Source: Kalaharituber pfeilii (lineage: Eukaryota > Ascomycota > Pezizomycetes > Pezizales > Pezizaceae). Taken from it: a stretch of DNA of 64,000 nucleotides. Shown here one piece after another: positions 23,001 to 35,600 of the stretch; the stretch's first letter is position 1, and every line of letters starts with the position of its first letter. Position numbers and translations under genes: made by a program. Location: positions 434,001-498,000 of the forward strand of contig WHUZ01000028.1 of assembly GCA_015179045.1 (NCBI GenBank), given 5' to 3'. The notes beneath the pieces were generated by a model. That model ran no database searches and had not been told where the DNA came from. It worked only from the letters and a program-made list of their open reading frames with translations.

Positions 23001-23300
23001 GAAGGGAAGGGGAAGGGCGAACGATGATTAAGCACTTACCTTGGTTGCGAGGGAGCGAATTGCCGGCGTGAAGAAAGTTACCCAGAGTCCGTTGTATGTG
23101 GGCTCGTCGTTGGTGTAGATGCAGTTCGTTGTGACGGTGATGGTGGAGACTGAGAACTGAGACGTGTCGATAGGATGCAAGTGAGGATGCGGATGAAGGG
23201 GCGGCTGGGCTGGCTGGGCTGTGGGTTGTGCGGGACTGCTGTGGGACTGCGTCTCGAGTGGGCTGTGTGGGCGTGGACTGGCAACGCCAAGGCCGAACAT
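20073..23300 (-). CDS. unassigned multi-exon gene or pseudogene, copy 1
   Basis: I do not recognise this gene. The first exon starts at 23300 (MFGLGVASPRPHSPLE; Pro/His-rich) and ends near 23042 with a gtaagt donor. A second exon (about 22958-22672) joins in phase and encodes a cysteine-containing stretch (SAVACGKHNVQMQTC) before a gtgagt donor. Further coding pieces are an acidic segment at about 22364-22260 (YDIKMDIDDPALEQCFTE), frames around 21560-22030, and a C-terminal piece at 20474-20125 (AKVYKKQCSPRKGVMVKRFV). The exon chain between them is uncertain and copy 1 has stops that copy 3 lacks. A LINE fragment (20804-21077) and a microsatellite interrupt it. It is duplicated at 56.5-59.8 kb. 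Confidence 0.35.
20804..21077 (+). mobile_element. LINE tail-B fragment, 274 bp
   Basis: Flanked by the 14-bp duplication gagctgctgagggt (20790-20803 and 21078-21091). It carries the end of an ORF2-like frame, then gtccctgccataggctggta, gcggggttacgtgactc and poly(A). The same insertion, at the same site, is present at 57203-57492, so it predates the segmental duplication. Confidence 0.85.
21136..21180 (-). mobile_element. tail-B end, reverse, without poly(A)
   Basis: Reverse tail-B sequence (catgaccccgcttgcagctg, ttcgccatggca) just before the hexanucleotide repeat. Also present at about 57546-57585 in copy 3. Confidence 0.6.
21230..21311 (+). repeat. (tgatgc)n microsatellite
   Basis: About 13 copies of a hexanucleotide (tgatgc) with interrupted edges. 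Copy 3 of the duplication has a shorter array at about 57635-57702, so it is length-variable. Confidence 0.9.
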
Positions 23301-23588
23301 TGTAGAATGAACTACGGTCTACACAATCGTCAAGTAGTTTGTTGCAGCTGTCGGCATTAACTATGCTAGCATGTATTTTCAATCACAGCTAGTGCGGTAT
23401 ATTCTGATGATTGCATACAAGGTCACACTGTCGAACGGAGGAAGAGAGATTTAATCCCATGATCATTGCAGTTCGCTACATACATGACCCACTAACACTA
23501 TAGTTGTTTCCTTGGAGCCGGATCGTTCACCCAAGAAACGAGAATTAAGACAATGGACATCGACTATGCATCCACCATTTCAACATCT

Positions 23589-23624
23589 CATAGCCATAGC
23601 CCATAGGGCGGCATGCGATTAATG

Positions 23625-23658
<34 letters not shown>
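23589..23658 (+). mobile_element. 70-bp tail-A micro-retroinsertion
   Basis: It starts at the hairpin base (catagccatagccc ... gcgattaatgatatt) and ends in about 28 A. The 13-bp duplication catttcaacatct flanks it at 23576-23588 and 23659-23671. The same insertion exists at 60056-60119, while copy 2 (about 40676-40690) has the empty site. Confidence 0.9.
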
Positions 23659-23718
23659 CATTTCAACATCTCCGCCATGTGGCGCCAGTACAGGTCTGCC
23701 GACGCAACACAGCCAACT

Positions 23719-25375
23719 TCATCTAGCGATAAAGTAAAATAACGAAGCAGCTGACTTTCCTTCACGCAACACAATATAGGGATGTCCAGGACATGCTGAA
23801 AGAAACTTCCCCGGAAAATCTACAGGCTCGATGTACCTCCCTCCACTATCATCTTCATGAAGGCAAAACATCTCTTTGCCGCCACAAGACCAGCGTAGCT
23901 TGAGAGCTACTGCCCACTCATTTTGGTCAGCGTAATCATTTACACTCAGGTAGCACATTAGAGTAGTTGCACGGAAAGAGACCTTTCCATCTGGATGGTT
24001 TTCAAGTGTGAAAGTTGTGCCTTCTGTGAAAGTTGTGCTTGCTTTGAGTGTGTGGATAATCGACCATCGTAACCCATCTATTTTGGGCACTGTTCTGCTA
24101 TACGTTGAACTGATGAACGCATAATGTTGTTCAAATTTGAGGACAAAGCGAGGATCGCACTGTTCATGCCGTGTCTGTAGATGCTGTAGACTGGTCTCTA
24201 ACTGCTTTTTCTCTTTCTCGATCTTTCCACACTTTTCATGCTGTGCCTTTAGCTGTTGGAGACTGCTCTGAAATCCTGATTTCTCATTTTCGCTCCTCGT
24301 TTTGTATTGCCGATATTCTAGATCAATAATCTTGAGCTTTAACTGCAATTCCGTTTTCTCACCTTCGGCCTTTTGCTTATAGTCCTGATATGTCTGATTC
24401 ATTTCCTTGAGCTTTGACTCTGATTGCATCCTTTCACCCTCTCCCTTCTCCTTATATTCTAAATATTCCTGTCGCACTTTCTTCAAGTCCAGCTCCAATT
24501 GCTCTTTCTCACCTTCGACCTTTTGCTTATATTCCTGCTGGCTTTGGTCCATTTCCTTGAGCTTCGACTCCAATTGCATCCTTGCACCTTCTTCCGTCTC
24601 CTTATATTCTAAATATTCCTGTCGCACTTCCTTCAAATCCAGCTCCAATTGCTTTTTCTCACCTTCGACCTTTTGTTTATATTCCTGCAGCATTTGATCC
24701 ATTTCCGTGAGCTTCGACTCCAATTGCATCTTTTCAACTTCTTCCTTCTCCTTATATTCTAAATATTCCTGTTGCATCTTCGTCAAGTCCAGCTCCAATT
24801 GCTTCTTTTCACCCTCGTGTCTCAGTTTGTTCTCTCCTAGTTCTTGCTCCATGTCCTTAATCTGTGCCTCAAGTTGATTGATAATCATTTGCTTTGTTTG
24901 CAATGAACCCTCCAAGTACTTTATGATCGTTTGCTTGGTATGTGCTGAATCTTCGGCAATGGCAAGCTTTGTACTGAGGGCTTCTATGGTAACTTTATCC
25001 TCGCTTTGCTCTGGGTGCTGTTGCTCCTCAATGTAGCCCGAAGTGTATTCACTGGATGCGTAGCGAGAGGTACCCGGAGTGAATAGCCGATCGCAATGCT
25101 GGGGGAGCGAGAGGTTGTCTCGATATGGTTTCCGAGCCTACATATCATTATTAGCAAGGGGTTATCTGCACAATAGCCTATAGGAATGTATTTTTCACCG
25201 CATTGACAAGCTTCGCAAATATTAGTTGGGAATGAAATTTGTCTTCATTCCCCACATCGCAGAACCATTCCCATAGGCTATCCAGCTTTTCATCAGTCAG
25301 AAATTCGTCAGACCCAGTCAGGTCGTGATCGCGCTGTTGCTGCACTGGCACTCGGGTTTGCGCCATGCTGTCCAT
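23719..25375 (-). CDS. coiled-coil protein with C-terminal beta-rich domain, copy 1
   Basis: Two exons, 25375-25199 and 25137-23719 (intron 61 nt, gtgaaa donor, ctaat branch site, tgtag acceptor), give 531 aa. Exon 1 encodes a conserved N-terminus (MDSMAQTRVP, LWEWFCDVGNEDKFHSQLIF). Exon 2 starts with ARKPYRDN, followed by a long heptad-type coiled coil built of a ~50-residue repeat (GEKKQLELDLK, QEYLEYKEK, MQLESKLTEMDQ). The last ~140 residues (FVLKFEQHYAF, LENHPDGKVSFRATT, GRYIEPVDFPGKFLSACPGH) look like a beta-trefoil or fascin-like fold; this is inference. The function is unknown. Copies 2 and 3 lie at 40.7-42.5 and 60.2-63.5 kb. Confidence 0.75.
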
Positions 25376-26304
25376 GCGTGGTTTGTGGTTAACAAGATAA
25401 GTTGGCGATAAGCAATCTGAAGCTGTGCTTTAATTGAAGAGATATATAGTCTCGTAATCGGAGAAAAATTGCACTGAATTCAAAAAAAATGCACTTAAAT
25501 TAATATTAAGATCAATGTCGGGGAAGTCAGGCCTCCCGCCAAGACCAACCCTGCAAAACCGCAAAACCGCAAAGCCATTGGCGCGAAATACGCAATCCAA
25601 AGAAAATATACATATTTACGCCCCAGTGTGCATAAGCATTTTGCGGTTGTTCTTATCATTCCTTTTTTTTTTTTTTTTTTGGTATTACTAGATATTCAGG
25701 GGGCATAAACGCATATTATTTGCTCAGCTGCAGATTCCGAGGATTTCAATAGTAAGGATGCATAGAAAATGTTTGATAAAAGGCGGAGGAAAGCTAGAGA
25801 TGGTAATACTAGATTTGCAAGGGGGATATATAGAGGGACTAAGGAGAAACGTATACAGAATGAAAAGGAGTGGACAGGGGGGGGGGGTTAAGAGCTAAAA
25901 TTTGAATGAAATGCTACCAACATGAGGCATGCGTAAAATAAATTCTTTCCAGGAAACACTGTACTGTACCAAAAAGTGCGGTGTTATTGCTATAGTTTTG
26001 ATCTGGTTGTAATAAGGTTATCATGCTAACCGGGTATTAATTGACTTTCACGATTTAATCTTCGTATTGGTACAATAATTTCTTGGCAAGAATCATGTAT
26101 CTTGTGAGTACGTATTTCATGAATTAGTATAGGCTGATTCTATAATCCATTTGAATCCTGTAATGGTCAGAATATGTACATGTGTAACTTTGGTATCTAT
26201 TCTGGATGTACCTTAGGTTGTATTATTCATTTTATATTCTCCACTTCCACATACATATGGTATCCTTCTCGCTTTAAGTATATTACTCAGTGGCAACTAT
26301 ATAG
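25376..26304. other. upstream flank of coiled-coil copy 1
   Basis: Up to about 25965 this is conserved with copy 2 (to 42963), including the blocks 'gcctcccgccaagacc' and 'atttacgccccagtg' and a poly(T) run. Beyond that it is unique AT-rich sequence without a recognised gene. Confidence 0.6.
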
Positions 26305-26306
26305 TA

Positions 26307-27221
26307 GGGGTATTCAGACTAGAAATATCCGATCGGATACGTATTCACCCATATGCGGACATGACTTTCCCCTAGTCTGAACGCCCGGTAAAAATTAACG
26401 TACGCGAAATCAGGAGTTTTATCCCGGATATGGGGTCCTCTCTACACGCAAAATTTTGGCGTCATATCCGACAGTTTTTGGGACGTATCTGGTGCCTGGC
26501 GTCATACACGTGACAGTTATTATTTTGCACGTGAGGAACTAAGCAGCATTTCTTGGCTTCTGAGCCTCATCATCTTGGCTTGCCGGTTTGTGTGATGCAA
26601 CTTGCAACAAACTCAACCCTCCCCCACCAAGTGTTCCCACGCTGCAAGGATTCGAAGTTTACGCTTCAGTTTGGAGATTGCAACTAGTACCATTTCGATG
26701 AAAGGTAAGCAGATCGTCTAAACTGGGTGTTATGGTATAGAGTGAGTTCACTAATGAGGTTGTGGTGTTTCGGGGGGGTTCTAGGATTTGTCGCTCACCC
26801 GTGGCATGTTGCGTGGCTTTTTGCGTGGGACTTACGCTCGTGGCTGATGTTATTTAGAAACTGGCTCACGCACTTGTGGACTTGGGAATTTCTAAGTTCA
26901 GACGGAGGTAGACTAAAGGGTCATGCAACCAGCCTACTGCAAGCCAAGACCACTCCCTTCATCTGCACGTGGCGCCTACATGTGACTTCATGAGCATATC
27001 TACCCGATATGATTTCCCATATTCAATCGGATATGACGGTCCAATATCCGGACATGAGGACCCCATATCTGCCCGTATCCGACCGTATAAGTACGCTTCA
27101 AGTAGTCTCCGGATCGGATATGAAAATTCATCGTAGGGCACCGAACACGATTTTCCTATCCGGATTTTTGGGATTTTCATATCTACCATATCCGATCGGA
27201 TATTTCTAGTCTGAATACCCC
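26307..27221. mobile_element. TA-flanked MITE with 33-bp perfect TIRs
   Basis: The terminal inverted repeats start with ggggtattcagactagaa and continue to the palindrome tatccgatcggata. The left TIR is 26307-26339 and the right 27189-27221. A TA dinucleotide flanks both ends (26305-26306, 27222-27223). The interior has many atatccgga-type motifs in both orientations near the ends and no transposase. It probably depends on a DNA transposase outside the window (Tc1/mariner type if TA is the true target). Confidence 0.8.
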
Positions 27222-27239
27222 TAGTTAGTCTAAACTTCA

Positions 27240-27442
27240 TGGAATTTCAAGTACAGCAAAATGACAGTACATTTAAAAAACAGTACATATACTGAAGAAT
27301 GCGCTTTAGCAAGAGTACATACAGCAAAGAATGCATTTGCAGGAAAGTATGTACTAGGAAGAATGCGGTGTATATTGGAAGAGACATATAATGCATATAT
27401 CGGATATATTGCATATCATGTATCATAGGTACGTTGTATTGG
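27240..27442. other. short gap between two DNA transposons
   Basis: AT-rich with repeated 'cagtacat' and 'agaatgc' words. No gene seen. Confidence 0.4.
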
Positions 27443-27899
27443 ATATGTTCCGGGCCACTCATTTCGGAAGACTTGTCCATTACTGGCCCGGGCCACTGAA
27501 TCAGTGGCTGATTCACTACTGGCCTGGGCAGTTCATTTCGTGACACTCGCTTGAGCCGCTTGAGCGCTCGCTTGAGCTCTCGCTTATCATTACTGGCCTG
27601 AGGCTGGCGGTTCATTTCGTGATGCTCGCTTAACATCGTGATCAAAGCGCTTGTACAAAGATCAAAGCACTTAGATAGTGAGAAGATTCTATTGCTATGG
27701 ACTATTTTGTATAATTCATTTGATATTGTTTATTTTTAAGCTCAGTTCAAGGACCTGAGGTACGTAGCTACTCTAGCATTCACAAGCATCCGGTACAGTA
27801 CCTTACATAGCTTTCACTCCTATGCTACGTTACTACCGACCCTGGCCCCTGGACATTGTGATACTTACTACAATAAGTAATTCTTTCTTTATCTCTCAC

Positions 27900-28155
27900 T
27901 ATTACTCTCTGCTACTGCCATTACTCTCGCCTGCTATCGCTGCCTGCTATCGCTGCCTTCTATCGCTCTCTGCTATCACTCTCTGCTATCGCTCCCTGCC
28001 ATCAGTCGCTCTCTGCTATCACTCTCTGCTATCGCTCGCTGCTATCACTCTCTGCTATTGCTCACTGCCATCGCTCACTGCCATCACTCACTGCCATCGC
28101 TCACTTCCACTGCTCGCTGCCACTGCTCGCTGCTATCGCTTACTGCTATTACTAT
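27900..28155 (+). repeat. ctatcactctctg-type simple repeat
   Basis: Imperfect tandem words of 13-14 nt (gctatcactctct, actgccatcgctc) fill the region just before the integrase start codon. They may be part of its 5' UTR. Confidence 0.75.
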
Positions 28156-28161
28156 TTTACT

Positions 28162-29586
28162 ATGGCAGGCACAGCAAACGATATTGAGAATATTGTCGCT
28201 TTTTCGCCAGAGCTCCGGCAAGAATTTCAACTTTATATCCAAGCTCAACATCATACCAACCGATACCGTATTGACCCTACCAGACTACGTACAATTAGAC
28301 GATTTGTACTGAATCCAGAGCTACATGCCTCAAATAATGAGAAACATCATGCTCGCATTTTAGCTAGGGTATTACAGATCAAGTTGTTTTTTTATTCATA
28401 ATACTAATAGATGAATAGAGTTATAGAATCGGTGAAAATGGAATTCTCTTACCTCGGGCACAACCTCCACAACATCCTAATGAAAGAGAAGTAATTTCGG
28501 AAGAGCATGTATTTGATGTTATTCAAGAAGTTCATTGCAGACTCGCTCATCCAGGAAAGAACAAGACATATCATGAAGTTAAAGACCGCTATTATGGTAT
28601 TAATAAAGATGAGGTATGAACCATTAGTAATTTTCTAAATATAAAGCTTTAATTAATACTATAATAGGTTATATGGATGGTCCGGCGTTGTAAAATATGC
28701 ACTTTGAATAGACCATCTTCTACACGCCCTCCATTACAGCCGATTGTTGTCAATCAAACCTTTGAGCGGGTTCAAATAGACCTAATTGACATGTCAAATA
28801 TACCAGACGGCGAATATAAATGGATCTTACATATGAAAGACCACTATAGCAAGTACTCTATTATTCGAGCATTAAAGACAAAGCAAGCAGAAGGGGTAGC
28901 TAGAGAATTGCTTGTCTGGATTCAATACTTAGGACCACCTACTATTATCCAATGTGATAATGGTAATGAATTTAGGGGGCCTGTACGACAGGTAGGTACT
29001 TTTATAGATTTATAAAGTTGAGTATAAGAATATTACTAAAATTTAATTTATTAGTTACTCCAACAATATAGTATTAAATTAATTAATGGAGCTCCTCGTG
29101 CTCCACAAACCCAAGGCCTTGTAGAACAAGGTAATTCTGTGGTTCAACGAAAACTACAAGCCTTAATGCAAGAGCGAGGAACACAAGCATGGTCTACACT
29201 ATTGACAGATATTACTATGGCAATCAATCCCCAATGTCATGAAGTACTTCGACGTTCTCCTTACGAAGTTGTATTTAATCGACCTATAGGTCAACTACCA
29301 GCCTCACGAGAATCTAGAGACAATACGAATACCCAATTCTCTTCAAATGACCCTCATGATGAGTCTAGTAGTAGTTCTGAAGATGAACTCAATCTACCAT
29401 CTCCAGCAACACTATTACATGAGTCATTTGAAGATTCTCAATTTCGACAGGAGCAGCGTGTGATTGATAATATGCTACATAAGCAACATAGCCAAATGAT
29501 GCAGGCAGTTCAGCAGCAAACAGAGCAAAATCGGGCTCATATGGCTACTCGCTATAACAATCGTGTATCTGCTGACACCTTTGATA

Positions 29587-29620
<34 letters not shown>

Positions 29621-32600
29621 ATAACCCCGCTTGTAGCACGTGGCCATGGCAGGGTCCCTGGGCAAGCCCTCGAAGCCCGGAGACAGGCTTAACAATCCCC
29701 CCTCCCCTCTTCTCCACACTTTCGCACCCCGGCAAGCAAACTTCCCCGACGGCAAACCGCACGGCGCCCTAGAACCTGATCCCGGAGAAGAACCTTTCCA
29801 ACTCATCCCACTCCTCCCCATTCTCTGCTGTCCTTTTCCAGTTCTTCCCCATATCCCCCCATTCTCTAAAGCCTTCTGGGCGAAACCTCTGCTGACTGCA
29901 CTGGAAGGCTAGGTGCGCCCCCGTCTGGGCCTCCCCGCAGCTGCACTTGTCCGATTCCGCCACTCCCATCCTCTTCAACCACACCCCGCACCTTCCTCTC
30001 TCCAGGCGCATGGCAGTGAAGTTGGACACCGCTGTCCTATTCCACTCCATAACCTTCCCCTTTCCAAAGCCCTCCACTTCTCTCCTCTCCTTCCTCCACG
30101 CTTTCACCCTCTGGCGCACTCCACTTCCAGTGGCCACCTCCTTACCCTGCATCCCCGTCCCCTTCTTTGCCCACTCATCCGCCTTCTCGTTGCCTGCGAT
30201 TCCGATATGAGCTTTTACCCACTACAGTTTCGCATCCCCCCCTTCTTCTTTCTCCTCGCCACTGCATTCACCACCCTTCTCACATCCTCCGTCTTTCCCT
30301 TTCCCTCCCTGCCTGCCTTCTGAATCGCCATGACAGCAGCTTCAGAATCTAAGCAAACCAGGACCGGTACCTCCTCCGGTACACTCTCCAGCGCACTTCT
30401 CACCCCCTCACCTCCCCGTCAAAAACCGTCGCCGTTCTCCCTACTACCTCCGCCACCACCGCTGATCTCCCCCACACCCCAGCCCCCACCTTGCTGTCCT
30501 CGACCTTACTACCATCCGAGAAGAGAACCGCTCTCCCTCTTCCGGCTTCCTCAACCGAGGTCTCCCACTCTTCTCTCCCTCCCCCCTTTCTACCTAGCCT
30601 CTCTGCGCACTCCACTTTCACCTTCTCACACTCTCCTCCCCATGAGATCTCCTCGCCCTCCTCCGAGAACCTTGACCACTGCCCCTGCCAGCGGTCCAAA
30701 ACGCTTTCATATCCATCCCCCTCTTCCAGGGCCCATTGCACCCCCCAGTCCTTCCAGTTCCTCGTCCCCTCCTCCTTCCCTCATTCCCTCTCCTGAAATC
30801 TCCTGTGCATAGTTCTGCAAGCTCCGATGGTACCTCCACTTCCCGAACTATCGCCCTTGCCTGTGCTGCGTCCAGGATCACCTCCGCCCCCTCCACTCCG
30901 CACACTGCGTTCACCCCCTCTACCCCTGTGCCTCTCCCCCTCCAGCTGCCTTCTTTAATGCTTGCAGCTGTACTCTCTCCATTTCTCTTCTCCATTCCTT
31001 CTGTCCTCTCCAACCTATCTCACTACCCCACATGGCCACCGCTCTAATCATGCCCGTATAAATCTGTCTCCAGCTCCTCGGGCTTATTCCCCAATCCCTA
31101 TTTCCCAACCCCGCTAGTGCTCCGGTCAACCTTCTTGCTCTGCTGACTCTGTTTTTTCCAGTGTGCCGTGAAGGTCAAATTTTCATCAAAGATGACCCCC
31201 AGCCACTTCAGAAACTCCCCTCCTTCTTCTGCCTCTTTCCTACGCCAAACGTTATCATCTCCCACTTCGACTCCTCCAGCGGGACCTGATCTTCCTCTGC
31301 CACCTCTGCCATCACCTTCTTCACCTTCTCCCTCAATCGTCCCATATCCCAATAGCCGTGCCAATCCAGGATCGTCGCAGCTAAATCGTCCACATATGAC
31401 AGCACCTCCACCTCCGCTCCAGTGGCTACCCTCCTCACCCTCTCCTCCATTTTCTCGATTGTGGGCGCCATGAAGATTAGAAAAATGACTGGCGAGAGTG
31501 GGGACCCTTGTGGCACTCCCACGTTCGACCTGCCTCTCCCCCTCTCCTCATCATCCCACCACACCCCAAACTCCCTCCCCCCCATGAATTTCTCCAACCA
31601 CCCCCTTTTCTTCTTAATCTCCTCACTCCCTCTCTCTTCTATCCTCCTCAGAACTATCTCCCTCCTCACGATGTTAAAGCCACCCTTGACATCCGCTGTC
31701 ACCCATGCTGCCCTTCCTCCCCTGTGCAGGCACCTCTGTACCTTTGTCACTGCTCTTGCCATTGCTTGAGTGGCATTCCTTCCTTTCCGAGCTCCCAACT
31801 GAAGCCTATGGAAAAGTCGGTCTTCTTTCTGCAGCCTGTTAGCCATCACCTTCTCCCCAATTTTCCCAATGCAGTTGATCAGGTTGATGGGCCTCCATGC
31901 TTTCGTGGTCTTGATATCCTTCCCCGGCTTGGGTATCATGACCACCCGCATCTCCTTCCACTCCTTCGGAATCTCGTTTCGAATCCAATTCTCAGTGATC
32001 TCCCTCACCAGCTCATCACCTATAGGTGTCCTCAAGGCCGCCTTGATCAACCGGTACCCGATTCCGTCTGGTCCCGGAGCCGAGTTATTCTTGGTGCCCT
32101 GTAGCGCGACCCTCACTTCCTTCTCTACCCTTTTTCTCTCCCTCTCATCTATCTCTCCTACCCCCTGGTCCCTCCTACCTCTTTCCCCTCGTTTTCTCCA
32201 CTCTCCCTCCATTCAAAATTCCTTCTCACCAATGCCCTCACCTTCTCCTCGTTCTCTTCCAAATCTCTCCCCTCCTCATCTACCAGCGCCCCCATTCTCT
32301 CCTTACCTCCGAAAGGGTCCTTTGCTACCCTCACCACTCTCCATGGGTCACTGTGCCCCTCCTCTTCCACGAAGTCCCTCCAGCACCTCTTCTTCTCCTC
32401 TCGGATCTTCCACTTCAGCTTCTGTACCGCCGCCTTCCACCCCCTCACTCTCTCATCCTCTGTTAACCTCGCCCTCGCTCCCACCCCCCCTCGCGCCAGC
32501 CTATTGACTTCTTTCCTCATCTCTTCAATCTCTTCCGTCCACCACCTTTTACTCTTCCCTCCTACCCTTACTTTCTTCTCCAGAGACTCCTTCCATCGTT

Positions 32601-35600
32601 TTAGTCTCTCATACCCGCTCCCCTCTCCTACCCTTTCAAGCCACTTCTTCTTCTCTTCGTCTCCCCATTCTCCGCCCCACCCCTCGACCTCTTTCTCCAC
32701 CCTTTCCCAATCAATTCTCACCCTCTCTTCCATTTCTCTCCCTCCCTTCTCCTCCTCCCACTCCACTACCAGTCCTGAGTGGTCTGAGCCCCCTTCCCAC
32801 AGCTCTACTTGCACCCCCTCTACCCCCTTACCCACACCAAGTCTATTCTCGATTCTCGCACCCTGCCTTCCACTTCTCTCCTCCACGTCCCTACTCTTTC
32901 TCCCTTCAAGGTAAAGCCGGCCTCCTCCATTCTCTCCCTCAGTCTCCTACCCTTTCCGTTCTCCCCAGTTCCTTCTAAACTCCACATCGGGCTATGCGCA
33001 TTCCAGTCTCCCATGATTACACATCTCCCTCCACCCTCGTCACCTCTTCCACCCACCCTTCAAACTCCTCCTCCCTCCACCCTCCATTAGCATATACTCC
33101 CCAACCAAAACCTCACCCACCCTACCCATACTACATTCTCTCCCCCCTCCTCCCCCTCGCACTCCTCTTACTGCTTCTCTCCCATCCTACTACTCGCGTT
33201 CCTGCCCCCACCTCCCCCACCCTCCTCAGGGCTGGATGCGATCCCGTCTTCCACCCGGACTCCTCCTTTCTCTTCCAAACTTCTCCCTCGAAACCTAACT
33301 CCCAACCCTCCTTGAAGATATTCTCCCTCCACACATATCCTACCACGGACTACCCCCCGACGTTTAGGTACCCCACTTTCACCATAAGGCTCTCGGTACC
33401 CCGCTGCTCTCTGCCTCCCATCCATCTCCCGGCAGGTCCATACCTCCAAACAAATCTCCCAGCACCACTCGCGGTCGGTGCCTTGACCCCTCCATATCGT
33501 CTCTCTCATCGATCTCCATTCTCTCTCTCCCTTTTCTTGCCTTGAGGAAGCCCTCCAGCTCCAGCAGCTTCCCCTTCTCGTCCCAGTCTTCCGACAGAAC
33601 TCCCGAGACCTTTCACTCCGGTCCTCATCTTATCGGTCTCCACCGCCTTCTCCTTCCCCTTCGTCTCCCCTACCTTTGCCGCCTTGCTTGACTCCTCTTG
33701 CTTCTTCTTCATTGGGGTCTCCTCCACTCTCTCCCTCTTCTGGCTCTGATTTGGAGTAACCGGTTTTGGTCGCTCCGGACAGATTCTTGCGATGTGGCCC
33801 CACCTGCCACACGCATAACATGCCATCTGGCCTTTCTGGAACCTGCATTCCCGCGCCAGATGCCCCTTCTTTCCGCACTTGAAGCAACCCGTCCCCTGGC
33901 TTCCCTAGCTGCCCAACTGCGTTCCTATTACCTGCACTTGCTGACCTGCACCCAGTGGTCCAAAACCCATTCCCGGAGGAATGACTTGTCCCCTCGAGTA
34001 CACATTATACCCCACCCCTCCCTTCCACGTCTGCTGCTGCTGCTGCCCTCCTACCCCCGCTGTTGCCACCATGTTGGCCGCCATGTTTTTTTTTTTTTTT
34101 TTTTTTTTTTATTTCACGTAACCCCGCTTGCAGCTGTTCGCCATGGCAGGGTCCCTGGACCGAAGTCCTTATGGCCCGGAGACAGGCACCTATGCAACTA
34201 CATACAAACACGTCCCCTGATATGACATCAACGAAATGGCGTGATGTAAGAACGTCCATGTCTTGGGCAGTTGACTTCGTAGCTAAAGAGGTTACCGCAG
34301 ATGATCCTCCCTTCGCATCTGTCGGAGCACTCTTCCTTCTCCTCTACCACTGCTTCATCCATGTCCATCCTGTCATCTTGCTCCTTCCCCTTCTCTCTTG
34401 TACCCACTCTATTCCACTCGTACAATTCCGAGTGTAGCCATCTCCCAGACAACCTTACCTTCGCTAGTTTTTGACCATCCGACTCTACCTCCCCTTTTAG
34501 GTAGATTACGACCGAGCTGGTCTTCTTCCCTTCCCTCCTCTCCTTCTTCAACAACCATCGGGCTGCAACTATACTCCCCATCCATGGGTTCGCCTTCTCC
34601 ATCCAGTCCCTAACCTTTCCCAGCTTTTTGGTTGTTGCAATTCCATGTACCACAATTGCGCGACCGGACTGAGGCAGGCTCAACTGTCGCTTCCCGGTCT
34701 GTGGTTTGTTGACTTCTTGCGTGGGAGGTAATTTTTGGTTTTGTATGGAGATGGGAGGTGTCATCTTTTCTGTAGCCTTCTCCGAAGCTTTTGAGGGCTT
34801 CGAAGACTGCCCATTTGTTGGAATGGGGGCCGTGGGTACCTTCTTGCCCTTCATTAATGGTTGCGCTGAGGGGGTGGAAGACTTTTTAGGGGCCGGTGGT
34901 GTTGGTGGAATGTTTTGAGAGATAATTGCTGCATATGACAGCCGTGGTGGTATCTCTGGTTCGGTTTGTGTTTCCCTTTCCTTGGAGTCATGCTTCACAA
35001 TATCTGCATGCCGGTCTGTACATGTGTACCCTCCTACCCTTGTTGCAAGGACGTTGGTATACCCGTGTAAGACTCGGAGTTCCTCCAGGAACCTGTCCGT
35101 TGGTTCGAAGTTTGGTCTTGTCATTTGGTCTTCTATACATTGGTCAATGTGGTCAATGACTTCTCTCACTGCTTCAAGCATATAGGTCATGTTGACTCCA
35201 CCAAGTCGTTCGCTAATAGACTTGTATAGTGAGGCCTCGAGACGGGTACTTCTGGCCAGAGTTATTTTGGCACCTGCGGGTATGTTTTTTTGGTGCTGGG
35301 CTGCCCAATGCCATGAATCTATTGGTCCGATCCATGGTGGGAGTGCCAAGAAGTCAGGGATGTTGGTGTGCTGGCAACGGAGTGGGGAGCTGAATATGTC
35401 CTCGAAACTTCACCCCAAGGGGGAAACTTGAGGAGTTGGGTATTTTGGAATGAAAATTAGATCAAAAGACTCAGCGCACTGAGCACTTTCGATCTATGTA
35501 GGTTTCGCTGGGGGGACGTTGTATTTGCGGAGTGGCTTCCAAGTGCTCGTCCTGTCAAAGTGGTTGTCGCGTCGTGGCCGCCATGTTGGCGTAACTCACC

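Larger units (their letters stand above)
19973..25640. repeat. segmental duplication, copy 1
   Basis: Matches 56361-63753 in the same orientation and order: unassigned gene, LINE fragment, dinucleotide-codon repeat, coiled-coil gene. The matching region is longer at 56-63 kb because of extra insertions. The coiled-coil part (about 23371-25965) also matches 40475-42963. Confidence 0.85.

Noticed and set aside
26727..26993. 88-codon frame inside the TA-flanked MITE
   Set aside because: Trp/Leu-rich without transposase motifs; likely chance within a non-autonomous element.
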